Below, piece after piece: positions 1 to 7,369 of a stretch of DNA of 41,784 nt. The translations under genes were made by a program, and so were the position numbers. The stretch is from a virus. Positions within the stretch are counted from its first letter, which is position 1, and every line of letters starts with the position of its first letter. The notes below the pieces were generated by a model. It saw only the letters and a program-made list of their open reading frames with translations. It did no database searches and was not told the DNA's origin. Location: the IMG/VR virus record IMGVR_UViG_3300006077_000009, positions 1 through 41,784 of that record. The stretch is one strand, 5' to 3'.

Positions 1-167
1 TTAAAAGTTACATTTATTCGATTAGCGATTTCGAAGTTCCATACCTCATCATTGTCTATTATTCCTTTAAAGGTATACACTGATTGATCGGAAGCTCTCC
101 TATACAATGCTAATACTACTAAGTTTTCATTTCTGTAGAAAGCAAATTTAAGCTTATTTGATTTCAT
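1..167 (-). CDS. Hypothetical protein, 3' end beyond window
   Basis: The frame opens with ATG at 167 and runs off the left edge, giving at least 55 residues beginning MKSNKLKFAFYRN. Its start overlaps the last 14 nt of the helicase-like gene, the usual tight phage arrangement and the reason for this start. No domain is recognised. It is basic at the N-terminus with alternating hydrophobic residues suggesting a small beta-rich protein. Expected to be co-transcribed with the replication genes. Confidence 0.5.
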   Translation of the reverse strand, partial: MKSNKLKFAFYRNENLVVLALYRRASDQSVYTFKGIIDNDEVWNFEIANRINVTF

Positions 168-1269
168 TTTTTCTGATTTGCATAATGTTCTTTTTGCGTT
201 TTTCCTCATCAGGGGTTTGAACCCTGGGTAATTCACTAAAGAAATTAACAGCTCCATTGAAATAAAGTGGTACTTTCGTACCTAATCCACCATGCCTTGA
301 TAATAAAACACTGAGAAACCTGATATTGTCTCTGTAGAATTTAATATCATAGTTTTCATAGTCCGGTATCTTATTGATGAAGGGACTATACAAACCAAAT
401 GATATATCTACAGCTCTAGAAGTTAATTTACTATCTCCTAAATTTGCAATTGTTGGTTCTCCTTGATTAAACTTTATACCCTCAATACTACTTTGAGATA
501 AAGCTTGCTGTTGAACAATTACGCTACTGTAACCATACTTGTTCCTCAAATTAATCAGATACCCTGATAATTCAGTAATACCTTCTTGCAATGATTTACC
601 TTTATGGCTGATTAAAGAAACATGATCTACTACTACAAGTACAATCTCTTCCGGGTCTGTAGGGACATAAATATCATCAATCTCCTTTGGAGTATCTCCA
701 TACATTACTGTCTTACGCTTCTGTTCGCCATGAATCTCTGCATAATCCAGTAAATGTTTGTAAATACCAAAGGGATGATACACATCTTCAATATAATCAA
801 CTACTTTTAAAAAGCCTTTTATATACTCGCTGTGCTTTTCTATCTCGTCTATCACTTCTTTGGGTAACTCTTTCTTAGTACTCAATAAAGCTTCCGGAGA
901 AACTACTATTTTACCTTTTGACTTGGTAAACAGTACATAACTTATAAACTGTACAACTAAGCTCTCTTTACTCTCTTCTAAACAAAAGTAGTGTACTACC
1001 AGCTTGGTCGTTAACTTATGCCTTTGTATATAATCATACATACTATACACAAATGCAAAGTTTACAAATTTACTCTTACCTGTCTTAGGTCCTGCAGTTA
1101 CTTGGTAGATCTTACCTTTCTCTAACCCTACAACATTATCTGAAAACCTTGGAAATGGCCACGGAATAGAATTTGTCAGACCCTTATGGATCCTATCTTT
1201 TCTTGTTTTTACACTCTCTATGACTCTATCATACAGGTGTTCCCTCATAGTGACCAACGATTTCTCCAT
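154..1269 (-). CDS. DnaB-like replicative helicase ATPase domain
   Basis: A 371-residue RecA-fold ATPase expected to act as the phage replicative helicase. Seen: a Walker A-like GPKTGKSK near residue 60, a Walker B-like VVVDHVSL near residue 215, and a following VIVQQQ strand matching the DnaB/RadA sensor region. The N-terminal primase-interaction domain of full DnaB is absent, so this is the short phage form. It sits at the downstream end of an operon with a DnaD-like loader candidate and PolA. RadA/KaiC-type ATPases share this fold, so the helicase role is inferred from context. Confidence 0.8.
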   Translation of the reverse strand: MEKSLVTMREHLYDRVIESVKTRKDRIHKGLTNSIPWPFPRFSDNVVGLEKGKIYQVTAGPKTGKSKFVNFAFVYSMYDYIQRHKLTTKLVVHYFCLEESKESLVVQFISYVLFTKSKGKIVVSPEALLSTKKELPKEVIDEIEKHSEYIKGFLKVVDYIEDVYHPFGIYKHLLDYAEIHGEQKRKTVMYGDTPKEIDDIYVPTDPEEIVLVVVDHVSLISHKGKSLQEGITELSGYLINLRNKYGYSSVIVQQQALSQSSIEGIKFNQGEPTIANLGDSKLTSRAVDISFGLYSPFINKIPDYENYDIKFYRDNIRFLSVLLSRHGGLGTKVPLYFNGAVNFFSELPRVQTPDEEKRKKNIMQIRKNEIK

Positions 1270-1528
1270 TTATCTTAATTTTCAGTGTTTGTTCTAGCAT
1301 CTTCTTACCTTCAAGAACTTCTGATGGATCGTTAGATTGTAATTTATTCTCAATACTGTCCATATGCTCTTTGTTAAATGGTAGCTTATGCATCCATCTT
1401 ACAGACCGGCATACTGGCCTTTTAAGTGCGTTCTCATATTCAATGTAAATAACATCTGTGCCATTTACATATAAGTGAAACTTACATTCGTTGTTTAAGT
1501 AATAAATCATATCATTTCTGTTATCCAA
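1229..1528 (-). CDS. Hypothetical protein (99 aa)
   Basis: Unrecognised 99-residue protein lying between the loader candidate and the helicase-like gene. It overlaps both neighbours (22 nt at its 5' end, 41 nt at its 3' end), which argues for translational coupling within the replication operon. The sequence is mixed alpha/beta with no transmembrane segment and no cysteine pair. A role in replication is suggested only by position. Confidence 0.6.
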   Translation of the reverse strand: MDNRNDMIYYLNNECKFHLYVNGTDVIYIEYENALKRPVCRSVRWMHKLPFNKEHMDSIENKLQSNDPSEVLEGKKMLEQTLKIKINGEIVGHYEGTPV

Positions 1529-2097
1529 TCGTCTTCATGTTCTTCAGGATTAACTCCTTTATTTTTTAATTCCTCTAAAATAATCTCAAATTCACGTTGA
1601 TTCAACCATGTGGCTGAATTCTTCATGTAAGACATTTTATTTGTAGACAGAGATTTACTCTTTCTGTCTGCTACTTCCCACTTTAAAGCTTTAATAAGAT
1701 CTGCATGAGATGTACCATTACCAATTGCTCGGTTATATGCTACTTCACATCCACTTTTATTACTCTTTAAAGCCCGGGTTCTTCTCCATGAACCATGAGC
1801 ATCATTAGAAGGGAAAGTTGCCCAAAAATCATCAAAGTTATACTCACTTTTATCGATCTTTGGTTTCTTATCCTTACCTAATAACTTACCAATTACTTTT
1901 TGTCCTTCTTTGGTAGTTACATGCCCATTAGTTGTGGTATCAATTAACCCTCTTTTGTACAAACTAATATAGTCTTCATCCCTTGTACTGCTGTAGGGGA
2001 ATTCATGACCTATTCTATTTGTCTCTAGTTTTATCAATGCCATCACTTCTTCAAGTGTATAGCCGCCTTTCTTCACCTCGTCAATATCAATCTTCAT
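1507..2097 (-). CDS. DnaD-like replication initiation or helicase-loader candidate
   Basis: 196 residues. The C-terminal half has the pattern of phage replication initiator/loader proteins: a DDFWATFP motif near residue 90, then RRTRALKSNK, then a YMKNSATWLNQREFE segment near 160, matching the 'YxPxxxTWLNxxxW' signature of DnaD/O-type proteins. The N-terminal part (EEVMALIKLE) could be a winged-helix region. Position immediately upstream of the DnaB-like ATPase supports a helicase-loading role. The specific family is inferred from motif spacing, not from a search. Confidence 0.55.
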   Translation of the reverse strand: MKIDIDEVKKGGYTLEEVMALIKLETNRIGHEFPYSSTRDEDYISLYKRGLIDTTTNGHVTTKEGQKVIGKLLGKDKKPKIDKSEYNFDDFWATFPSNDAHGSWRRTRALKSNKSGCEVAYNRAIGNGTSHADLIKALKWEVADRKSKSLSTNKMSYMKNSATWLNQREFEIILEELKNKGVNPEEHEDDWITEMI

Positions 2098-2114
2098 ATA
2101 AAGCGTTTTAATAT

Positions 2115-2318
2115 TTAATAAGAGCAGGGCATCCTTAAATAATCAGGGTGCACAGAATGTTCTATTTTCCTGCTCTCTATTCCAAAATCTTCCTCTAAGA
2201 TCTTTTCAATGTCTTTAGCATCTCCATCTGGCACATTAAATGCTATCTCCCTAGCATCCAATGTATTAAATGCGTAAACGACATAGTTTACATCATCTCT
2301 TAATTTTTCGTTAATCAC
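2115..2318 (-). CDS. Hypothetical protein (67 aa)
   Basis: Small acidic protein of 67 residues, MINEKLRDDVNYVVYAF at the start. No recognisable motif or membrane segment. Its start overlaps the stop of the upstream membrane protein by a few bases, so it is part of the PolA-to-helicase operon. Function unknown. Confidence 0.5.
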   Translation of the reverse strand: MINEKLRDDVNYVVYAFNTLDAREIAFNVPDGDAKDIEKILEEDFGIESRKIEHSVHPDYLRMPCSY

Positions 2319-2493
2319 GGCTTAAGAGTAAATAAACTACTATGATCAGAATAAACAGGATTATTCCTATCCACAATGGGCTTAATACCCACCACCATGA
2401 CCATGTAATCGTACCTGTTAGTTTTAGTACTATAAATACTATGGTTAACAAACCTGTGAAGCTAATGCCTCCACTATTACTACTACTACTCAT
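2311..2493 (-). CDS. Small membrane protein, two TM helices
   Basis: 60 residues after a Ser/Asn-rich start. Two hydrophobic stretches (about residues 10-27 and 33-56) separated by a Trp-rich turn predict a hairpin membrane protein. It lies between PolA and the replication genes, 12 nt downstream of the PolA stop side. Function unknown; a holin-like role cannot be excluded but the location among early genes does not favour it. Confidence 0.55.
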   Translation of the reverse strand: MSSSSNSGGISFTGLLTIVFIVLKLTGTITWSWWWVLSPLWIGIILFILIIVVYLLLSRD

Positions 2494-2505
2494 AATAAAT
2501 TGTTT

Positions 2506-4515
2506 TTAATGGGCCCAATAGTCCCCGATTACTGCATCAGCCTTTAATTTTAAATTCTTTACCCAAATATCACCTGCTGATTCCATGGCAATACTTAAGT
2601 TTTTAGCAACTTCCTCTGAAACACTTTCTTCCGATTCCACATTAAGTTCATCATGAACTATCAATGTCAAGAATACTTTGTCTTCCAGGTTATTATCCAA
2701 TACCCACTTTCTAAATTTAACTGCAGCCATTTTAGTAATGTCTCCTGCAGTACCTTGAACTGGCGCATTTAATGCGAGTCTACTCATAGCACCTTTTAAA
2801 CTAAACCATCTTTTACGCTTGGCTTTAGTATTTAAGTTTTTACCAAGAGCAACATACTGATCATAGTACTTAAAGTAAAGTCTTCTGTTAGTAATGTCAT
2901 TAGTAATGATATATCCTCGTTTAAGAGTTTCCTCAATTACTTTGTCGAAATACTTCCTAAGTTGTGGGAAAGCTTTGAAATATGCTTCATATATTGCATC
3001 CCCCCTGGCTTCAGAAATACCTAAGTTGTTTGCAATAGTAAAGCCGGTACCACCGTAATTAATTGCAAATCCTGCAGCTTTTGATGTTTGTCGCTCTTCT
3101 TTGTGGTTGAGCTTGATCTCAATGTCATTTAAACCTAGTAATTCAGTAAATACGTGTCTTGTAACAAAACTATGCATGTCTTTACCTTCCTTAATCAAGG
3201 TTAGCATATTACTTTCCTTGGACTTATCTGCAAGTATTACAGTTTCTTGGCCACTATAATCTGCATTTACTATTTTATACCCCTTAGGTGCTGAGAAACA
3301 CTCTCTAAATTCAGGATCACTTGGTATATTTTGTAAATTAGGTGCAGAACTACTAGATCTACCGGTTGAAATGATTTGTCTAAAACTACTATGTAGTCTT
3401 TTTGTCACTGGATTGACATTTTCTAAAAATGCTAAACCAAAGGTTGTTACTCTTTGCTCAAGTTCTTTCATCTCCAGATATTTATTTAACAATCCTTTCA
3501 GATCATCACTAATATCCTTATTGATGTTGTTTAAAGATGCTTTTATTACTTTAGCATCTACTGTGTAAGTAAGTTTCTTTGTAGTCTTTGATACTGCCAT
3601 AGGGCAAATATTAAGATATTTAAACAAACTCACTACTTGTTTTGAGCTAGTCCATTGAACTGTACATTTTTTTGTTGTGTCAAACATGTCCAATTGTTTC
3701 TCAATAAAAGGTAAAGCCTTTAGTTTGATTACAAAATTAGACAATTCTTGCTTCTTGGACTCGAAAATAGGTAAGTTTTTATTATAAAGTGCTATCCACT
3801 TCTGAGAATCAAAGAACATTCCACGATATTCCATATCACCGAGAACTTTTAAATAAGCATGTTCTAGCTGAGCTAGTTTCTCTTGTTTGTTCTCCTTGAT
3901 AACTTTTCTTTGCTCTTTATTTATCAATAGTGGTAATACTACATCATAAGCACCATAAATAATCTCTTCCTTGCTAAAAGGATCATCTCCTATTTCAAGG
4001 AATCTCATTCTAATAGTCTTATCAGCTGTATAGCCTAGATATCTCTCTGCTAATGCTTTTAAACTATTAGATAATCCTTTACCATTATAAAGTATTTGCT
4101 CTTGTAACATAGTATCTTCAACCTTATTAAGCATTACTTTATAGTTGTGCTTAATAAACTTGTATTCAAACTTTAAATTTTGACCTACTACTATATTATC
4201 ATCGTTAACAATATATGGCATTAATTCTTTGATATCTACTACCCTTGTATCGATTACAAATTGACGATGTATATCACCAAATTGAAACATGATTAGATCA
4301 TGTTGATGTGGGTCAAGCCCGCGGGTTTCAATATCTACACCAATTCGTTTTGGTGCCACTTGAAGCCATTTAACAGCTTCCTCAAGCTCTTCTTGCTTGT
4401 CAATGAAAGTAACATGAATATCAATATTACTCTCTATTTCTACGTCTTCTAATGTAAATTGTTTCTGTCTTTTTACATCAAATTCAATCTCCAGTTGTTC
4501 CTTCATGACTCTCAA
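2506..4515 (-). CDS. polA: Family A DNA polymerase with 3'-5' exonuclease
   Basis: The phage replicative polymerase, 669 residues. Exonuclease motifs: Exo I GVDIETRG (about residue 60), Exo II VGQNLKFEYKF (about 110), Exo III YGAYDVVLP (about 190). Polymerase motif A is NADYSGQETVILA (about 420), motif B RQTSKAAGFAINYGG (about 480) and motif C IVHDELNVE (about 625), with the APVQGTAGD segment before it. Motif A has DYSGQE where many Pol I enzymes have DYSQIE. No 5' nuclease domain is present. The start at 4515 could instead be the ATG three codons downstream; a 49-aa ORF overlaps the 5' end. Confidence 0.95.
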   Translation of the reverse strand: MRVMKEQLEIEFDVKRQKQFTLEDVEIESNIDIHVTFIDKQEELEEAVKWLQVAPKRIGVDIETRGLDPHQHDLIMFQFGDIHRQFVIDTRVVDIKELMPYIVNDDNIVVGQNLKFEYKFIKHNYKVMLNKVEDTMLQEQILYNGKGLSNSLKALAERYLGYTADKTIRMRFLEIGDDPFSKEEIIYGAYDVVLPLLINKEQRKVIKENKQEKLAQLEHAYLKVLGDMEYRGMFFDSQKWIALYNKNLPIFESKKQELSNFVIKLKALPFIEKQLDMFDTTKKCTVQWTSSKQVVSLFKYLNICPMAVSKTTKKLTYTVDAKVIKASLNNINKDISDDLKGLLNKYLEMKELEQRVTTFGLAFLENVNPVTKRLHSSFRQIISTGRSSSSAPNLQNIPSDPEFRECFSAPKGYKIVNADYSGQETVILADKSKESNMLTLIKEGKDMHSFVTRHVFTELLGLNDIEIKLNHKEERQTSKAAGFAINYGGTGFTIANNLGISEARGDAIYEAYFKAFPQLRKYFDKVIEETLKRGYIITNDITNRRLYFKYYDQYVALGKNLNTKAKRKRWFSLKGAMSRLALNAPVQGTAGDITKMAAVKFRKWVLDNNLEDKVFLTLIVHDELNVESEESVSEEVAKNLSIAMESAGDIWVKNLKLKADAVIGDYWAH

Positions 4516-4633
4516 TTAATATTTTGTTGAGAGTAATAATGTACAGTTCTTTAATTTGTTCTTTACCCCAACTAGGCTTCATTTCGAGTTCCTTGAAGAA
4601 CTCTTCTTTAAATTTGCTTAGAATTTCCTTCAT
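4484..4633 (-). CDS. Small hypothetical protein overlapping PolA start (49 aa)
   Basis: An ATG frame from 4633 to a TGA at 4484 encodes MKEILSKFKEEFFKELEM and so on, 49 residues, Lys/Glu rich and predicted helical. It overlaps the 5' end of the polymerase gene by 32 nt in another frame. Overlaps of this size are common in compact phage operons, but the ORF is short and coding status is a judgement from composition. Confidence 0.4.
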   Translation of the reverse strand: MKEILSKFKEEFFKELEMKPSWGKEQIKELYIITLNKILIESHEGTTGD

Positions 4634-4643
4634 GCTTATGTTT

Positions 4644-4748
4644 TTAGATTAAGAATAAATAGTACACTAGTAAGTAAAAGTATAATAACAACATTGTTAC
4701 TATTATTGCTAATGTACCATCTATAACTTTTAATATTTTCTTTACCAT
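4644..4748 (-). CDS. Tiny single-pass membrane protein (34 aa)
   Basis: 34 residues, MVKKILKVIDG followed by a hydrophobic helix rich in Ile, Leu and Tyr. Its ATG overlaps the stop of the upstream 117-aa membrane protein by 7 nt, the same coupling seen elsewhere in this operon. Basic N-terminus suggests N-in topology. Function unknown. Confidence 0.4.
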   Translation of the reverse strand: MVKKILKVIDGTLAIIVTMLLLYFYLLVYYLFLI

Positions 4749-5095
4749 AGATAGTGAGTTAAGGGAATAATTACAAATATACTTATTGTTTGTATTATAA
4801 ATCCTATAAATACCCAACTAATATATTTAGGGTTAATCCAATACTTCTCAGTATCGACCAGAGAAAGAAGTAAATAAAGAACTCCCACATATGGTGTAAT
4901 CCAAAATATCAATTTCATTCTCTCAATTGTTTTATGAGAGACAAAAGTTCGTTTCGAGTATAAGTCTTCAATAGCTCGTTCATATCCAAACTGGACAGCC
5001 ATCCTAATGAAGTCTTCTATACCTCCTTTTGGGTTAGTAGCTTCAAGATCCTTAAAGCATTCTTTCCCTATTACTTTGTAATATTCCTCAGTCAT
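4742..5095 (-). CDS. Hypothetical membrane protein (117 aa)
   Basis: A soluble acidic N-terminal half (about residues 1-60) followed by two predicted membrane helices (about 63-82 and 93-116). It begins just after a strong minus-strand terminator hairpin, so it is probably the first gene of a separate transcript or depends on read-through. No family recognised. Confidence 0.6.
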   Translation of the reverse strand: MTEEYYKVIGKECFKDLEATNPKGGIEDFIRMAVQFGYERAIEDLYSKRTFVSHKTIERMKLIFWITPYVGVLYLLLSLVDTEKYWINPKYISWVFIGFIIQTISIFVIIPLTHYLW

Positions 5096-5096
5096 A

Positions 5097-5137
5097 ATAA
5101 AAACCCCCCTATCCTACCACCATGAAGGATAGAGGGG
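5097..5137 (-). terminator. Rho-independent terminator, minus strand
   Basis: On the minus strand a GC-rich stem (GCCCCTCTATCCT paired with AGGATAGGGGG, 2-nt bulge) is followed by TTTTTATT. It lies directly downstream of the 107-aa gene. Confidence 0.8.
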
Positions 5138-5146
5138 CAAAACAAA

Positions 5147-5470
5147 TTAACCAAAAATCATATCAAAAAATGATACTTTTTCTTCGCTTGTAAGACCTTT
5201 CATAGGAATAACCTCATGGTTTAATGCCAATGTTCTCTTAGTAGCTTTCTTTACTCCGGCTGATTTACCGTTGATTGTGATACCAAAAGGGGATTGCAAT
5301 ACAAACATAGGAACAGTTTCTCTCAGACCTGTTTCTTTTTTGTAGTAAGCATACCTCAATTGGTTCTCTGTAGCTTTTGTTTGTCCGGCAGTCAATTTAA
5401 TTGCTGCTGAAATGTTGTTTGGATACTTTTGGATGTTCTCCACTAATTTTTCAATTGCTTTATTCTTCAT
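5147..5470 (-). CDS. Hypothetical protein (107 aa)
   Basis: 107 residues. The first half (KAIEKLVENIQKYPNNISAAI...) is helical and ends in a segment that could be a helix-turn-helix (TKATENQLRYAYYKK). The second half has beta strands (FVLQSPFGITINGKS). Followed by a strong terminator, so it is the last gene of its transcript. A DNA-binding role is only a possibility. Confidence 0.6.
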   Translation of the reverse strand: MKNKAIEKLVENIQKYPNNISAAIKLTAGQTKATENQLRYAYYKKETGLRETVPMFVLQSPFGITINGKSAGVKKATKRTLALNHEVIPMKGLTSEEKVSFFDMIFG

Positions 5471-5473
5471 GGT

Positions 5474-5719
5474 TTAAATAGATAAAAATTTGTCAATATT
5501 ACTAATTACTTTGTCGTTACTCTTTACAGTACTCTCAGCTTGTTTCTTAACAGCTGATAAATTTTCAATTTGAACCGCTATATCCTCTATCTCTTCGTAT
5601 AGTTCGATATTTACATCCTCTAAGTCAGACTTTACTTGTTCAAATACACCAAGTGCTTTTAATGATCTTTCCTTTAAGGCACTGAAACGTTGTGTGAAAC
5701 TCTTTTTGATTTTAAACAT
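5474..5719 (-). CDS. Coiled-coil hypothetical protein (81 aa)
   Basis: 81 residues, almost wholly helical with heptad-like hydrophobic spacing from about residue 20 to 75 (VKSDLEDVNIELYEEIEDIAVQ). No membrane segment or known motif. It ends 3 nt before the next gene, consistent with one operon. Confidence 0.55.
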   Translation of the reverse strand: MFKIKKSFTQRFSALKERSLKALGVFEQVKSDLEDVNIELYEEIEDIAVQIENLSAVKKQAESTVKSNDKVISNIDKFLSI

Positions 5720-5722
5720 TGG

Positions 5723-5893
5723 TTAATTTTTTAAGATTTTAACAATTTTATCAGCATCGATAACTCTTAAAGTATCTCCAATACTGATTACTACACTCCC
5801 GGGATGAATTTTAGTCACCTCGCCTTTAATCTTCTTTTTACCTCTTTGGGCAAGAATAATATCTCCCACTTTAATTTTTTGAATTAAAACCAT
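5723..5893 (-). CDS. Small KOW/SH3-like beta-barrel protein (56 aa)
   Basis: ATG at 5893 to TAA at 5723 gives 56 residues. The pattern KVGDIILAQRGKKKIKGEVTKIHPGSVVISIGD resembles a small SH3-like (KOW-type) barrel as in nucleic-acid-binding or ribosomal proteins. Basic charge fits RNA or DNA binding. The start lies just below a T-rich minus-strand leader. The fold is inferred from strand pattern only. Confidence 0.5.
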   Translation of the reverse strand: MVLIQKIKVGDIILAQRGKKKIKGEVTKIHPGSVVISIGDTLRVIDADKIVKILKN

Positions 5894-5993
5894 TTTTATG
5901 TTTTTTTCAAGTTAATATTAGGCATTTTGAGCAGTGCATACACGCATATTACGCACTTTCTCAGGTAATAGGTATTATGTGTCCACCTATGCG

Positions 5994-6299
5994 TTAAATG
6001 CGGTGGATATCGATTATTTCTTGTGTATATAAAGACACAAGAGTATGTACTTTATAGTTAATTTTAGTAGACCAATCTGCTTTGCAGGGATGAATATCTG
6101 TGAAAAGAAAGCGAATTGATTTGTTTGATAGTTTAGTTAATACCATACATAATCCACGATCCCATAATAAATATGGGTTTTGTTGTTCTTCCCAGTCATA
6201 TCCTAACTCATAAAGTCTATTAACTATTAGTCCAGCATGTTCGCGGTCTGGAATCTTGATCATCATTCTATATTCATTATGTATATAAATATCTTTCAT
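5994..6299 (-). CDS. Hypothetical protein, paralogue of 12.0-12.9 kb N-terminal domain
   Basis: 101 residues. Its first 70 residues share spacing and residues with the N-terminus of the 287-aa protein at 12028-12891: a repeated I-x-I...EH...I.N.L.E.GY.W pattern, then a Y.....G..L element and a (I)RFL/RYLIT strand. This suggests a duplicated small domain. It begins 19 nt downstream of the interrupted tRNA-like gene. Function unknown. Confidence 0.55.
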   Translation of the reverse strand: MKDIYIHNEYRMMIKIPDREHAGLIVNRLYELGYDWEEQQNPYLLWDRGLCMVLTKLSNKSIRFLFTDIHPCKADWSTKINYKVHTLVSLYTQEIIDIHRI

Positions 6300-6317
6300 A
6301 GTCTTTAAGTATTAAGC

Positions 6318-6465
6318 AGTACCCTATAGGATTCGAACCTATATCTCCCCAAAACATATCCATTTTTGTAAATTGTTATCGCGCGAACTATAATTCACAA
6401 GATGGATGAACTATCTAAATACATAGATAGGTTTTAGAGTATTTTTCCATTTAAACTAAGGGCAA
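6318..6465 (-). tRNA. Interrupted tRNA-like gene, 83-nt insert in anticodon loop
   Basis: Two halves of a tRNA are visible on the minus strand. The 5' half (6465-6435) reads TTGCCCT, TA, a GTTT/AAAT D-stem around a loop with GG, then anticodon stem CTCTA. The 3' half (6351-6318) reads TGGGG, AGAT, a T-arm ATAGG-TTCGAAT-CCTAT and acceptor AGGGTAC. CTCTA pairs with TGGGG (two G-U), and six of seven acceptor pairs form (1-72 is T-C). About 83 nt separates the halves and folds into its own hairpins. The anticodon cannot be fixed, and degeneration into a pseudogene is an alternative. Confidence 0.4.
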
Positions 6466-6558
6466 CATACTAATTATCTTTAACTTTTAACGCATCGACT
6501 GTGAGTTCGAGAGTTTACTTACTAAAAATATTTAATATGCCATACAGCTCAATTAGTC

Positions 6559-6687
6559 TTAATTCCTAAAGAAGTTATCAAGAACGGCAAAGTTTTTAAA
6601 CCTTGTTTTCTCTTCTTCCTTTAAGGTCTTAAGAAATTTTCTTAATTGTTTTGATTCAGAAGAATCATATTTGCTTTTACTGTGCAT
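6559..6687 (-). CDS. Small basic hypothetical protein (42 aa)
   Basis: ATG at 6687 to TAA at 6559, 42 residues, very Lys/Glu/Ser rich (MHSKSKYDSSESKQL at the start) and predicted helical. It sits alone between two tRNA-like genes. Coding status is moderately supported by composition; no function can be assigned. Confidence 0.4.
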   Translation of the reverse strand: MHSKSKYDSSESKQLRKFLKTLKEEEKTRFKNFAVLDNFFRN

Positions 6688-6708
6688 GGTTTATTTATTT
6701 ATGATTTG

Positions 6709-6837
6709 TGGAGGCAGCAGGACTCGAACCTGCAAGGCCTATATTCTAATATCTAGGATGAATACTACGGCCAGCGCTCTTAACGCCAAGGACATTGCTT
6801 CAAATAATGTTGTGTCTACCAATTTCACCATGCCTCC
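6709..6837 (-). tRNA. Oversized tRNA-like gene (129 nt), Leu/Ser type
   Basis: Perfect 7-bp acceptor GGAGGCA/TGCCTCC, a leucine-style D-arm (GTGAAATTGGTAGACAC) and a perfect T-arm GCAGG-TTCGAGT-CCTGC. The anticodon arm is best drawn as CATTA-TTTGAAG-CAATG, which puts UGA at positions 34-36, with an A31-C39 mismatch. The 'variable' region is about 58 nt and holds two more hairpins, one of them GCG-TTAAGAG-CGC with a leucine-like AAG loop. Normal class II tRNAs are about 85-90 nt, so roughly 40 nt are extra. Identity is therefore uncertain. Confidence 0.6.
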
Positions 6838-6846
6838 TTTATTATT

Positions 6847-7116
6847 TTACATATCGTTGATCATGTCAGTTGCCTGATTAAACATGTCATCGTAATCGTT
6901 TTGATCGAGATCTTCTTTATTAGAGTATCTCTCTTCTGTTTTATCTATGAAAGCTTCGAAAGTTTCTAGATATCCAACCAATTGACCGTAAGTTTTTGCT
7001 CTGCTTACTTTTGTTAGTAATAGTTTCCCTACTCCTGCCATTGATTTAATTACTGCTCTCTCAGCAAATGTTAATTGCTGGTTTTTATTTTCTGGACTGT
7101 CTACGTTGTCAAACAT
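6847..7116 (-). CDS. Hypothetical protein (89 aa)
   Basis: 89 residues, soluble and mainly helical, acidic C-terminus (NKEDLDQNDYDDMFNQATDMIND). No recognised family. It starts 24 nt downstream of a strong minus-strand terminator and ends 10 nt before the oversized tRNA-like gene, so gene and RNA may share a transcript. Confidence 0.55.
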   Translation of the reverse strand: MFDNVDSPENKNQQLTFAERAVIKSMAGVGKLLLTKVSRAKTYGQLVGYLETFEAFIDKTEERYSNKEDLDQNDYDDMFNQATDMINDM

Positions 7117-7139
7117 TTTTTAATGATTTTGTGGTTTAT

Positions 7140-7184
7140 AAAAAAATGCTATCCCGGGGTCAATATCCTTCAGTCCGGGATAGC
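7140..7184 (-). terminator. Strong minus-strand terminator
   Basis: 10-bp stem GCTATCCCGG/CCGGGATAGC with a 17-nt loop, followed on the minus strand by ATTTTTTTAT. It ends the transcript carrying the permuted tRNA-like RNA. The 5' stem strand can alternatively pair with an upstream ATAGCTT segment. Confidence 0.85.
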
Positions 7185-7226
7185 TTAGTTTTAAAGTAGT
7201 TTTCATAGTTTTTATACTAAAGCTAT

Positions 7227-7369
7227 TTATAATATTGTCGATATTCCAACTTATCTATACGCCCTTATACGTAGTTCCTTAGGAACTTAATCCTCGTAAG
7301 ATACGGTGTACTACAAACCTATTCCGTCTTTATTGAGGGCGTAAGGGGAATCGAACCCCTGACTACAAT
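7227..7369 (-). tRNA. Circularly permuted tRNA gene candidate (3' half precedes 5' half)
   Basis: On the minus strand the 3' half comes first: anticodon-stem strand ATTGT (7369-7365), AGTC, T-arm AGGGG-TTCGATT-CCCCT (7360-7344), acceptor TACGCCC (7343-7337). After a 72-nt spacer the 5' half follows: acceptor GGGCGTA (7264-7258), TA, D-arm GATA-AGTTGGAA-TATC, G, anticodon-stem strand ACAAT (7238-7234). Acceptor, anticodon, D and T stems all pair perfectly. Both outer ends carry a TATAAA sequence that would form the anticodon loop, so the join and the anticodon (UAU is one option) cannot be fixed. No matching 5' half lies upstream. Confidence 0.6.

Noticed and set aside
6425-6440. Amber suppressor tRNA from the loop-like CTCTAAA
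   Set aside because: Placing CUA as anticodon breaks the D-stem and gives no 3' partner; TAG is used as a normal stop in this window (for example at 31629 and 18716), so no recoding is indicated.
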